Part shown: positions 16,245 through 24,151 of the stretch, piece by piece | How positions within the stretch are numbered: position 1 is the first letter of the stretch | Layout: each line of letters begins with the position of its first letter | Source: Chryseobacterium oncorhynchi | GTDB lineage: Bacteria > Bacteroidota > Bacteroidia > Flavobacteriales > Weeksellaceae | DNA: 64,000 nucleotides | Direction: 5' to 3' | Assembly (NCBI RefSeq): GCF_002899895.1 | Contig: NZ_PPEI02000007.1 | Span: forward strand, 124,001-188,000 | Translations under genes and position numbers: made by a program | The notes under the pieces: model-generated | What the model saw: the letters and a program-made list of their open reading frames with translations, nothing else | What the model was told of the DNA's origin: nothing | The model's database searches: none

Positions 16245-16566
16245 TTAATAAAAATTAATAAAACAGACCTTCACTATCATTAAAAAACTCCCATAAACAC
16301 AGGTAATTAATTTTATAAAACACAAGAAATGTGACTTTTACTTATAGAATTAATAATTATATTCTTAAAAACATTAATACTTTACACTCAATTTAGGATT
16401 TAATAAATACAGGAAATAATATTAACTTTTTGCTAAAGTCAATAAACATAAGCATTTGGCACGATTTTAGTAACCCGTAACGTAGATTTTTCGTGAAAAC
16501 CCGAATTATCATATTTTAACTGTTTTCACTGAAAAGTAAAAAAATTGTATAAGTTTTAATAAAAAA
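16245..16566. other. AT-rich intergenic region between panD and the HU gene
   Basis: This stretch is very AT-rich and non-coding. Apart from the panD and HU promoters at its two ends I see no gene, RNA fold or repeat in it. Upstream sequences of highly expressed genes such as HU often carry AT-rich activating elements. Confidence 0.5.
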
Positions 16567-16597
16567 ATTGCACAATTAGAAAATAGTATTATATTTG
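16567..16597 (+). promoter_or_regulatory. Promoter of the HU gene
   Basis: ATTG (16567-16570), a 19-base spacer and TATATTTG (16590-16597) make a near-consensus Bacteroidetes promoter. It is the best promoter match I found in the window and fits a strongly expressed nucleoid protein gene. The 5' UTR would be about 30 bases. Confidence 0.7.
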
Positions 16598-16631
16598 CTA
16601 TAATTACGAACTAACTTTAATATTAAAAATT

Positions 16632-16922
16632 ATGAACAAGTCTGAATTAATCGACGCAATCGCAAAAGATGCAGGTATCACTAAAGTTGCAGCAAAGGCT
16701 GCTTTAGAGTCTTTCATTTCTAACGTAACTTCTACATTAAAGAAAAAAGACGGAAAAGTTTCTTTAGTAGGTTTCGGTACTTTCTCAGTAGCTGAGAGAG
16801 CAGCTAGACAAGGTATTAACCCTGCAACTAAAAAGCCAATCAAAATCGCTGCTAAAAAAGTTGCTAAATTTAAGGCTGGAGCTGATTTATCAAATGCAGT
16901 TTCTGGTGTTAAGAAAAAATAA
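16632..16922 (+). CDS. HU-family DNA-binding protein
   Basis: This 96-residue histone-like protein binds and bends DNA as a dimer. The sequence follows the HU plan: MNKSELIDAIAKDAGITK, VSLVGFGTFSVAERAAR, GINPATKKPIKIAAKKVAKFKAG. The C-terminal tail is Lys-rich (GVKKK). The gene uses codons typical of highly expressed genes, has a near-consensus promoter and is closed by a perfect 12-bp terminator stem, so it is a monocistronic, strongly expressed unit. Confidence 0.95.
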   Translation: MNKSELIDAIAKDAGITKVAAKAALESFISNVTSTLKKKDGKVSLVGFGTFSVAERAARQGINPATKKPIKIAAKKVAKFKAGADLSNAVSGVKKK

Positions 16923-16943
16923 TCATTCAGATTACAAAAATTC

Positions 16944-16977
16944 AAAGGCTGTTTCTTAGAAACAGCCTTTTGTTTTT
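16944..16977 (+). terminator. Terminator of the HU gene
   Basis: AAAGGCTGTTTC (16944-16955), a three-base loop and the exact complement (16959-16970) form a 12-bp perfect stem, followed by TGTTTTT. Confidence 0.92.
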
Positions 16978-16983
16978 AATAGA

Positions 16984-17018
16984 AAAAAAATAAGCAGGCT
17001 TTATTTAGCCTGCTTTTA
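16984..17018 (-). terminator. Second terminator, probably for pdxH
   Basis: AAGCAGGCT (16992-17000) pairs with AGCCTGCTT (17007-17015). An eight-A run just before it becomes a T-run on the minus strand, so it fits termination of pdxH, 110 bp downstream of its stop. Confidence 0.65.
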
Positions 17019-17127
17019 TTAATACTATGCCTTTATTAAGATTGGTTAAAGCGCGTAGTAAGCCCTCAAATGAACTTGACCCTATAGCAATCTTTTTAAC
17101 CTCTCATTATAGGCTTATAACCCCTCA

Positions 17128-17769
17128 TTAGGGAGCCAATCTTGAAATCTTCCAATCCAGATCGTCTAATTCATAAATAATCCTATCATGAAGACGATTA
17201 GGTCTTCCCTGCCAGAACTCAATCTCATAGGGCCTTGCCAGATACCCTCCCCAATTAGATGGTCTTGGAACTTCGGTATTTTCATATTCTTTTTCCAGAT
17301 CCTTTAGCTTTTCTTCCAAAAACTCTCTGTTTGGAATAATTTGGCTTTGTGGAGAAACCATTGCTCCCAACTGGCTTCCTTTCGGCCTTGAATGAAAATA
17401 ACCATCACTCAGATTTTCTGCAATTTTCTCTAAATTAGCCTTGATAATAATCTGTCTTTCCAGATTAGGCCAAAAGAAGTGCAAACAAGCTTTGTGGTTA
17501 CTTTCTATAGCTTTTCCTTTTCTGCTGTTATAATTGGTATAGAAAATAAATCCTTCATGAGTATAGGCTTTCAATAGAACCATTCTTGTTCTCGGACATC
17601 CGTCTTCTTCTACTGTAGAAACCGCCATGGCATTGGCTTCAGAGATCACAGAGCTTTCGCTAGCCTCCAAAAACCAGTTTCTAAACTGCTCAATTGGATT
17701 TTGTTTTATCTCACTTTCAATAAGTTGGGATTTCTCGTACACTTTTCTTTTGTCGTGCAGGTTTTCCAT
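17128..17769 (-). CDS. pdxH: Pyridoxamine 5'-phosphate oxidase
   Basis: This 213-residue FMN enzyme oxidises pyridoxine or pyridoxamine phosphate to pyridoxal phosphate. Diagnostic motifs are RMVLLKAYTHEGFIFYTNYNS (FMN binding), SRPKGSQLGAMVSPQSQ, RPSNWGGY and the C-terminal FWQGRPNRLHDRI. The length equals that of typical PdxH. It is divergent from the YqgE gene, with start codons 24 bp apart, so the promoters overlap the coding ends. Confidence 0.95.
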   Translation of the reverse strand: MENLHDKRKVYEKSQLIESEIKQNPIEQFRNWFLEASESSVISEANAMAVSTVEEDGCPRTRMVLLKAYTHEGFIFYTNYNSRKGKAIESNHKACLHFFWPNLERQIIIKANLEKIAENLSDGYFHSRPKGSQLGAMVSPQSQIIPNREFLEEKLKDLEKEYENTEVPRPSNWGGYLARPYEIEFWQGRPNRLHDRIIYELDDLDWKISRLAP

Positions 17770-17782
17770 AAATATTTTTTAT

Positions 17783-17790
17783 TAAATTTG
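17783..17790 (+). promoter_or_regulatory. Candidate -7 box of the YqgE gene
   Basis: TAAATTTG is an exact TAnnTTTG match ending four bases before the ATG at 17794, which again implies a leaderless or nearly leaderless transcript. There is no -33 TTG at normal spacing. Confidence 0.35.
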
Positions 17791-17793
17791 AGT

Positions 17794-18342
17794 ATGAATC
17801 ACTCATACAAAGGTAAAATATTAATCTCGACACCTGACATTTCCGGCGATCTTTTTTCAAGATCGGTGGTATTGGTTATTGAACATAATGAAAGCGGTGC
17901 ATTTGGTTTGATATTGAATAAGAAGAACAGCCAAATGAGTAGTAAGTTCAAGGAATTCTTCGATTTCAAAATTGAAGTATATGATGGAGGGCCTGTAGAA
18001 AACGAAAAAGTATTCTTCATTGTAAAAGGCGAAAGGATTACTGAGATTTACACTGAAATTAATGATGAATATTATCTTACAGAAGACATTGAACGCATCA
18101 TAAATGCCGTATTGGGTAATGTGCTGGATATTCAGAATATAAAAATATTCTCAGGATATTCCGGATGGTCTCCCAACCAGTTGGATAGTGAGGTTCAAAG
18201 AAAGATGTGGACTGTAGTAGATGTTTATAATTTGGATTACACTCTTCCCAACGATCAAACATTATGGAAATCCATTATGCAGAACCTTGGTGGTGAATTC
18301 CTCCTTTGGGCCAATTCACCTGAAGACATTTCTCTGAATTAA
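17794..18342 (+). CDS. YqgE/AlgH-family protein
   Basis: The product has 182 residues. The family is recognised from YKGKILISTPDISGDLFSRS, HNESGAFGLILNKK and FSGYSGWSPNQLDSEV. YqgE/AlgH proteins are small cytoplasmic proteins with unclear biochemical function, linked in some species to transcriptional control. The frame is open upstream to 17701, but the ATG at 17794 gives the conserved family start, and the upstream part would overlap pdxH and the promoter. It is divergent from pdxH. Confidence 0.88.
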   Translation: MNHSYKGKILISTPDISGDLFSRSVVLVIEHNESGAFGLILNKKNSQMSSKFKEFFDFKIEVYDGGPVENEKVFFIVKGERITEIYTEINDEYYLTEDIERIINAVLGNVLDIQNIKIFSGYSGWSPNQLDSEVQRKMWTVVDVYNLDYTLPNDQTLWKSIMQNLGGEFLLWANSPEDISLN

Positions 18343-18445
18343 TAGTAACTTTTTCAGTTTCAGAACACAATTAACAAATTTTAAGATTCTGTTAACCAAT
18401 TTTAAAGAAACTTTTTCCGTTCTTTGAAAAACCAAAATCACAGAA

Positions 18446-19027
18446 ATGAAAGGTAGTACATTACTTGCTTTATCAATCTTTTCGACTACATTTTTATCAT
18501 TTGCACCTCTTAACAAGAAATATATTGTCATAGATGCCGGCCACGGAGGAAATGACTTAGGAGCAGTATATGGTAATTTCTCCGAAAAAGATATTTCATT
18601 AAGTATTGCTACGGAAATTCAAAAGCTGAATAAGGATCAGGAGAAGTATGAGGTGATTTTAACAAGAAGCTCGGATACTTATCCTAGTCTTTCTGAAAGG
18701 ACTGCCCAAATCAACAAACTGAGCCCGAAAATGGTCATTTCACTTCACGTCAATAGGTCTCCTCAAAAGGAAACATCTGAGCAGGGAACTGAAGTTTTTG
18801 TTCAAAAAACTGAAGCTTCAAAAATATTGGCTGAAAAAATATCTCAAAAATTCAATGCCCGTAAAATTGAAGAACGCAATCTTCATATTTTAAGAGAAAC
18901 CAAAGCTCCGGCTGTATTGGTTGAGCTGGGATTTATTAATAATTCTTCTGACAGAAATTATATAACCAGCGAAAAAGGGCAAAAGGAAATCGCACAGAAA
19001 TTCATTGAAGTTTTCAACGAATATTAA
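18446..19027 (+). CDS. Secreted N-acetylmuramoyl-L-alanine amidase (Amidase_3)
   Basis: This 193-residue zinc amidase cleaves the bond between muramic acid and the stem peptide of peptidoglycan. A short signal-like N-terminus (MKGSTLLALSIFSTTFLSFA) precedes the catalytic domain. Zinc and catalytic residues are visible in IDAGHGGND (His), NFSEKD (Glu), SLHVNRS (His) and VELGFINNSSD (catalytic Glu). It lacks LysM or AMIN targeting domains and the regulatory insertion helix seen in AmiA/B/C, so it is a minimal periplasmic form. It appears monocistronic. Confidence 0.9.
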   Translation: MKGSTLLALSIFSTTFLSFAPLNKKYIVIDAGHGGNDLGAVYGNFSEKDISLSIATEIQKLNKDQEKYEVILTRSSDTYPSLSERTAQINKLSPKMVISLHVNRSPQKETSEQGTEVFVQKTEASKILAEKISQKFNARKIEERNLHILRETKAPAVLVELGFINNSSDRNYITSEKGQKEIAQKFIEVFNEY

Positions 19028-19059
19028 AATACATAACAAATTCTGATATAATCAGAATA

Positions 19060-19103
19060 AAACCCGGTAAAGGACTTTAAGAACTTCGTTGTTTACCGGG
19101 TTT
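19060..19103. terminator. Bidirectional terminator between amidase and aminotransferase-like genes
   Basis: AAACCCGGTAAA (19060-19071) and TTTACCGGGTTT (19092-19103) form a perfect 12-bp stem with a 20-base loop, between the ends of two convergent genes. Confidence 0.8.
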
Positions 19104-19110
19104 GTCAATT

Positions 19111-19926
19111 TTATTGATTAAAACTCTTTTTCCAGCCTTCTACCAATTCTGAGAATCGGGAAGTTTCAAAGGTTTTATTTCTTATTTTACCTACAGAAAA
19201 TATGCCTTTCTCATCAGAAATCATCAAAATTTCTTCTGCTTTCTGAGATTCAAATGCAATAATCTCGTGTTCCTGAATATCTGCAAGGTTATTTTTATGT
19301 AAAAAAGTAACAAAATTCTCCATCAGTGGAGAAATGTAAGCTCCTTCAGTCTGCTTTGGAACCTTAATGATATTTCCGTCAAGAAAAAGAAGGTTTCCAC
19401 TAGTGGTACGCGCAATTCTTTTATTGGGATTCAAAAGAATCACATCATCAAGATCGTTTTCCTGCGCATAAATTCCTCCATAGATATTTTCCGGACAATG
19501 TACCCTGATATTGCTCAAAAGGTTGTTATTCACATTGATTTCCTTAATAAGATCAAGTTCCAATGCTCTTGAATGAACAGCCAATACATCTTCCATTTCC
19601 ACGATTTCATAAAAATAGGAAACTGAAGATTTTGCAAGGGTTAACTCATCGTTATTTCTAAAGACCTGGAAATTGATAATTCCGTTCTTTATTCCTTTAC
19701 CATCAATAATATCCTTTTGAAAAAGTGACTGAAAAAATTCCAGCGTATAAGTAAGAGGAATGTTCATTCTCATCTTTCTCATGGAAGCCATCAGGAAGAA
19801 ATAGCATTCTTCATCCATGATTAATTCTCCATTTTTTATAAAGAAAGAAACTTTTACTGCATCGCCCCAAAGAAAGGCTCTATTCTTTACATTTAATGCG
19901 TCTGATGTAAAATATTGATTTTCCAA
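19111..19926 (-). CDS. Class IV aminotransferase-fold protein lacking the PLP lysine
   Basis: This 271-residue protein has the fold of aminodeoxychorismate lyase/branched-chain aminotransferases: RAFLWGDAVKVSFF near the N-terminus and DLDDVILLNPNKRIARTTSGNLLFLDG later. The position that normally holds the Schiff-base lysine (motif IKxxN) reads NIRVHCPEN, with Arg141. The usual HLxRL motif is replaced by CYFFLMAS, and the Glu of EGxxSN is a Thr. PLP catalysis is therefore doubtful. It follows the START-like gene on the same strand after 78 bp. It could be a degenerate enzyme or a binding protein (inference by eye alignment). Confidence 0.7.
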   Translation of the reverse strand: MENQYFTSDALNVKNRAFLWGDAVKVSFFIKNGELIMDEECYFFLMASMRKMRMNIPLTYTLEFFQSLFQKDIIDGKGIKNGIINFQVFRNNDELTLAKSSVSYFYEIVEMEDVLAVHSRALELDLIKEINVNNNLLSNIRVHCPENIYGGIYAQENDLDDVILLNPNKRIARTTSGNLLFLDGNIIKVPKQTEGAYISPLMENFVTFLHKNNLADIQEHEIIAFESQKAEEILMISDEKGIFSVGKIRNKTFETSRFSELVEGWKKSFNQ

Positions 19927-20004
19927 TTTTTGATCTGATTTATTTACAAAAAAATAATGAACGATAAATCGTTCATCAGTTTTATCATTTAATACGATCC
20001 TGCC

Positions 20005-20391
20005 TTATGCAGCACCTAACTTTATTCTAAGGTTCTCAATAAGATTTTCCCAATACATTGCGTTTTCTTCTTCATCACCTTCTTCACAGAAATCAGTAAT
20101 ATTTAATGCTAAATCTTCTGTAATATCATCTATTGTGATTGTCATTTCAAAGAAGTTTTTAGTTCCCTCATCTTCTTCCCATCTGTAACGCACGAAACCT
20201 TCAGGCTTATATCTGATTAATGTGGCCTTTTCTGCAGGTCCTCCACCCCAGCTAAAAAAGAAGTCATCGCCTTTTTCTATTACCTCATCCGCAAACCATT
20301 CAGATAACCCCTCGCCCGTTGCCAGATATTCATATAAAATCTCTGATAAACAGTGCATTGGGAATTCGTAATGGACTTTATGTTTCGCCAT
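20005..20391 (-). CDS. START-like (SRPBCC-fold) domain protein
   Basis: This 128-residue protein begins MAKHKVHYEFPMHCLSEILY and contains GEGLSEWFADEV, FFFSWGGGPAEKATL and RYRWEEDEGTKNFFEM, as in Bacteroidetes START-like/AHSA1-type proteins, which form a hydrophobic ligand cavity. The ligand is unknown. The frame is open upstream to 20454, but the ATG at 20391 gives the conserved start and avoids an odd N-terminal extension. It is acidic at its C-terminus (DFCEEGDEEENA). Confidence 0.8.
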   Translation of the reverse strand: MAKHKVHYEFPMHCLSEILYEYLATGEGLSEWFADEVIEKGDDFFFSWGGGPAEKATLIRYKPEGFVRYRWEEDEGTKNFFEMTITIDDITEDLALNITDFCEEGDEEENAMYWENLIENLRIKLGAA

Positions 20392-20550
20392 ATAATCTTT
20401 GTTTTTATCGTCCCGCAATATATAAATTAATTTTTTTATTACGCAAAAAAACAATTACTTTTTTATAGAATCAGCATGATATTTATCACCGGAATCAAAT
20501 CTGTATTATGTTAAGTTTTAAGAGATAATGGTATAATGTAAGGCATAAAA

Positions 20551-20577
20551 AAAATCTCTCCGAAACAGAGAGATTTT
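20551..20577 (-). terminator. Terminator of the class III aminotransferase gene
   Basis: AAAATCTCTC (20551-20560) pairs with GAGAGATTTT (20568-20577), a 10-bp stem with a seven-base loop. The A-run before it is a T-run on the minus strand. Confidence 0.85.
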
Positions 20578-20581
20578 ATCT

Positions 20582-21763
20582 TTAGTTTTCATTTAGTATA
20601 TCAAGAATAATCTGACATCCCTCTTTGATTTCTTCTTTGGATAATGTAAGAGGTGGGGATATTCTCAGGTACTCATTTCTGTATAGTTGCCAGAATACAA
20701 TAAGTCCTTTTTCCATGCATTTTTTAGCTACGCCCAAGGTATATTCTGGAGATCCAAGATTTACAGCAAGCATTAAACCTTTACCGTTAATATTTTTAAT
20801 CTTTGGGTGCACCAAAAGTTCTCTGAATAATTTCTCTTTTTCAGCCACTTCATTCATTAAGCCACTGTCCAGGACTTCTTTTAAGGTAGCATAACTGGCT
20901 GCCGCAATGAGTGGGTTTCCACCAAAAGTAGTAATGTGCCCAAGTTTAGGGGAATGAGATAATGTTTCCATAATTTTTCTGGAACTCATGAAAGCTCCCA
21001 CAGGAACTCCGCCACCCATTCCTTTTCCCATCACCAAAATATCAGGAACTATTCCAAAGTGCTCAAATGAGAATAATTTTCCGGTTCTTCCGAACCCCGG
21101 CTGAATTTCATCGAGGATTAAAAGCGCTCCAACCTCTTCACATCTTTTTTTCAACTTGATCAGATAGTCATTATCAGGAACAAGAAATCCTGCTGCCCCC
21201 TGAATGGTTTCCAGAATGACGCAAGCTGTTTTCTCTGTGATCTTATCAAAATCCTTTTCATTATTGAATTCAATGAATGAGACCATCGGCAATAGCGGAC
21301 GGAATTCTCTTTTATGGGCTTCATTTCCTGAAACACTTAAAGCTCCGTGTGTATTTCCGTGGTAAGAGTCTTTGAAGGAGATTATTTCTTCTCTTCCTGT
21401 GTATCGTTTTGCCAGTTTTAAGCTTCCGTCAATAGCTTCTGCTCCACTGTTTACAAGATAAGTTACTTCTAATGGTTCCGGTGTGGCTTCTGCAAGCAAT
21501 TTACATAGTGCTATAGGCTTATCCTGTGCATATTCTCCATAGACCATTACATGAAGATATTTGTCCGCCTGTTCTTTAATAGCATTGACAATTTTAGGAT
21601 GTGAATGTCCCAGAGTATTGGCAGAAACTCCTGCTACAAAGTCAAGATATTTCTTTCCGTCTGTACCATAAATATAGCTTCCCTCTGCTTTTTCAACTTC
21701 AAAACCTGCCGCAAATTGGGTGGTTTGTGCCTGATATGTAAAAAAATCTTTATGCATTTCCAT
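20582..21763 (-). CDS. Class III aminotransferase (acetylornithine/ornithine aminotransferase-like)
   Basis: This PLP enzyme has about 393 residues. It has YLVNSGAEAIDGSLKLAKRYTG, SYHGNTHGALSVSG, ALLILDEIQPGFGRTGKLF and LVMGKGMGGGVPVGAF, in which the Lys of GKGMGGG binds PLP. The family includes acetylornithine, ornithine, 4-aminobutyrate and lysine aminotransferases. I cannot choose among these, and no arginine genes are nearby. I chose the ATG at 21763 (MEMHKDFF) as the family start; the frame extends seven codons further. It follows ostA in the same direction and has its own terminator. Confidence 0.85.
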   Translation of the reverse strand: MEMHKDFFTYQAQTTQFAAGFEVEKAEGSYIYGTDGKKYLDFVAGVSANTLGHSHPKIVNAIKEQADKYLHVMVYGEYAQDKPIALCKLLAEATPEPLEVTYLVNSGAEAIDGSLKLAKRYTGREEIISFKDSYHGNTHGALSVSGNEAHKREFRPLLPMVSFIEFNNEKDFDKITEKTACVILETIQGAAGFLVPDNDYLIKLKKRCEEVGALLILDEIQPGFGRTGKLFSFEHFGIVPDILVMGKGMGGGVPVGAFMSSRKIMETLSHSPKLGHITTFGGNPLIAAASYATLKEVLDSGLMNEVAEKEKLFRELLVHPKIKNINGKGLMLAVNLGSPEYTLGVAKKCMEKGLIVFWQLYRNEYLRISPPLTLSKEEIKEGCQIILDILNEN

Positions 21764-21834
21764 CGTCTCAAAAAATTTCAGCAAAGCTATAAAAGATTCA
21801 GCAAATGCCGAAATTATTGATGGGGGAATAAAAA

Positions 21835-21859
21835 AACCGCCTTAATAAATAAAGCGGTT
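21835..21859 (-). terminator. Terminator of the OstA-like gene
   Basis: AACCGC (21835-21840) pairs with GCGGTT (21854-21859), followed by seven T on the minus strand, six bases after the stop of the gene. Confidence 0.7.
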
Positions 21860-21864
21860 CTATA

Positions 21865-23607
21865 TTATTTTCTTACTCTTTTCGGTTTCTTAGCCTCTTC
21901 TTTTGCTTTTTCGTCATCTATTGCTTTCTGGGCTTTATCAAAGAGTTCATTGTCCGAGGAATACTTAATTTCTTCATAATTTGGACTGTCTACCAATATA
22001 TCCTGCCATTTCCTGATCCTGTCTTTTGTATTCCAGTTAAAATCTGGGAACTTTCTTCTTGCAGGTTCTATTCTACTCATAGGATAGGTGTCTGAAGTTG
22101 CTCCAATACTACAAGAGATGATCTGCAATCCTCTTTCTTCAAATAAGGCACCAATAATTCCACAGGCAGAAAGTGTTATTCCGATTCTTTCTGGCTTTTT
22201 GGTCTCTTTATCCACATCATCTACATAGGCAATTGCCTGTGCATTTCCTACTACCCTTGCTTCTTTTATATCATTATTCTCACAGTAGACCGTCATAAAC
22301 TTTCCTTTCACCTGATTGAATTCGTCTTTCAGGGTTAGGGAATCTACCTTACTGATGGCAAAGGCATTTCCAATGACTTTTAATGAGTCTAAATCTTCGG
22401 TTTTTGTATTAAAATAAGCTTCTACTTTATCTCCGGTTACCTGCTTTTCACCACTCCATAGAATTGGATTTGTATACATATGCATAATACCATCTGTCTC
22501 ATTGAACGCGATAGAGTCTGCTCTTCCCTGTGCATTAGACTTATAGATTCTTGCCTTTTTATAGGCTCTTAGGTAGCTTTTCTTTATTTTGATATCTGAT
22601 GAATCCGGTTTTTGGTAGGAGATAATTTTTTCTGAGGCAAAGTAAATGGAATCTTTTTCCATGATCTTTACAGCATATGGATTTTTTGTCATCATTGAAG
22701 AGTCTTTCTTTTCGAAAATCTCTCCATAACCTCCTTTTATGTACCTCCTTTCCTTAGGGTCGTCCAAAGTCACATTTCCTGTAGCTTTTCCAAACCCTGA
22801 AAGCTGATTGTAGTACATATCATCACCGGTAAGGATTTTATCGTTATAAAATATCTTGGAATTTTTGTTAAGGAAAGCTTCCTTAGTTTCCATTCTATAA
22901 GTTCCTCTTTCGGTATATACTCTATTTTTTGGATTGGCACGGTTGGTAATGGTTGTAGGTCCGAAAAACTCGGCAACTTTCGTATTTTGATTCTGCTTGA
23001 TATTAGCTCCTTCAATGATATATTGAGCGTTATCAATTTTCACATTTCCCACAAAATCGATCATTTTGGTAGTCAGGAAATACGTTGCAGATTTTGTATA
23101 CATTACATTTCCCTGGCTGTCTGAAATGGTACCACCTGTATTAAAATAGGCTTGATTATTAAGCTTATCATAATATAGAATATCTGTTTTAATGGTTTGC
23201 TTAGGATCTGTAAGGACAACATCTTTTCGGGCAACACCTTTTTGGGTATTACCATCATATTCCATCTCACCGGCAGTGATTACTGAGCCATCAGCATTCT
23301 GAAGTTTTGTATTACCTATGGCTTTTACAAAATTTTCTTCATTGTATATGATAACTTCATCTGCTGTAAGAACAGAACCTTGATGTTCAATCTGAACATT
23401 CCCTGTAAGATATTGATTCCCCTCATATTTTTCAGGGTTTTTACTCATCTCATCTGCATGGATGATTTTTACTTTATTTTCAGGTTTCAGCTGCTTGGGT
23501 TGGGCCGATGATGGAGTCTGCAAATAAGGATCCCTCTTCACCGGAGTTTTCTCCTGCGCAAAGCTGAGCGTAGAAATAAAGAGTAACAGAAAAAGGATTT
23601 TTCTCAT
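21865..23607 (-). CDS. OstA/LptA-like outer-membrane LPS-assembly protein
   Basis: This 580-residue secreted protein has a signal peptide (MRKILFLLLFISTLSFAQ) and a long series of OstA/LptA beta-jellyroll repeats, for example YEGNQYLTGNVQIEHQGSVL, DEVIIYNEENFVKAIGNTKL and KSATYFLTTKMIDFVGNVKI. Such proteins bridge the periplasm in lipopolysaccharide export. The C-terminal tail is charged and Lys-rich (AKEEAKKPKRVRK). It lies three bases downstream of the Fur-like gene, so the two are co-transcribed. Confidence 0.85.
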   Translation of the reverse strand: MRKILFLLLFISTLSFAQEKTPVKRDPYLQTPSSAQPKQLKPENKVKIIHADEMSKNPEKYEGNQYLTGNVQIEHQGSVLTADEVIIYNEENFVKAIGNTKLQNADGSVITAGEMEYDGNTQKGVARKDVVLTDPKQTIKTDILYYDKLNNQAYFNTGGTISDSQGNVMYTKSATYFLTTKMIDFVGNVKIDNAQYIIEGANIKQNQNTKVAEFFGPTTITNRANPKNRVYTERGTYRMETKEAFLNKNSKIFYNDKILTGDDMYYNQLSGFGKATGNVTLDDPKERRYIKGGYGEIFEKKDSSMMTKNPYAVKIMEKDSIYFASEKIISYQKPDSSDIKIKKSYLRAYKKARIYKSNAQGRADSIAFNETDGIMHMYTNPILWSGEKQVTGDKVEAYFNTKTEDLDSLKVIGNAFAISKVDSLTLKDEFNQVKGKFMTVYCENNDIKEARVVGNAQAIAYVDDVDKETKKPERIGITLSACGIIGALFEERGLQIISCSIGATSDTYPMSRIEPARRKFPDFNWNTKDRIRKWQDILVDSPNYEEIKYSSDNELFDKAQKAIDDEKAKEEAKKPKRVRK

Positions 23608-23610
23608 TAA

Positions 23611-24084
23611 TTAGTCATTCTTAGTGCCATAAAAATACAGCGAATGAGAATCAATATTTACGCCAAATGCTTCTTCAATGGCTTCTTTGATTCCTTGGAT
23701 TCTTGGGTCACAGAATTCAATAATTTCTTCAATCTCTTTATCAGAGTCTTTTTTGTAGATCACTAAGTGGTCATGCTGCTTATCAAAATAAGACTTTTCA
23801 TAGGAAGAAGAAGTCAAGGTCTTTTCTCCAAACTGATGCTTACGGATAAGACCTGCATCAAGGAAAATTTCAATAGTATTGTAAATGGTAGCCTTAGAAA
23901 CGTGATATTTTTTCTGCATCATCAGAAGATACAGATCATCTACATTAAAGTGATGATCCATATTATAAATCTCTTCTAATATCGTATATCTTTCAGGAGT
24001 GTTTCTAAACCCTTTTTCTAATAAGTAGTTTCTTAAAACATCCTTGATTAAAGCTATATTTTTTTCTTTTTGTATTGTATCCAT
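23611..24084 (-). CDS. Fur-family transcriptional regulator
   Basis: This 157-residue Fur-type winged-helix regulator has RNTPERYTILEEIYNMDHHFNVDDLYLLMMQ and the recognition-helix region HVSKATIYNTIEIFLDAGLIRKH. The metal site sequence HDHLVIYKK keeps the histidines, but the usual CxxC structural-zinc pairs are missing, so it may rely on other ligands. The metal (Fe, Zn or Mn) cannot be told. It is the first gene of an operon with the OstA-like gene. A TAAATTTG box (minus strand 24100-24107) lies 16 bases before the ATG. Confidence 0.88.
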   Translation of the reverse strand: MDTIQKEKNIALIKDVLRNYLLEKGFRNTPERYTILEEIYNMDHHFNVDDLYLLMMQKKYHVSKATIYNTIEIFLDAGLIRKHQFGEKTLTSSSYEKSYFDKQHDHLVIYKKDSDKEIEEIIEFCDPRIQGIKEAIEEAFGVNIDSHSLYFYGTKND

Positions 24085-24099
24085 TAAAAAAATTATCTA

Positions 24100-24107
24100 C
24101 AAATTTA
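24100..24107 (-). promoter_or_regulatory. Candidate -7 box of the Fur-like gene
   Basis: The minus strand reads TAAATTTG (TAnnTTTG), 16 bases before the ATG at 24084. Confidence 0.4.
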
Positions 24108-24151
24108 TCGATTTTTATTTAAATAGATAGTATGGTTAAATGTTCCTGAGC

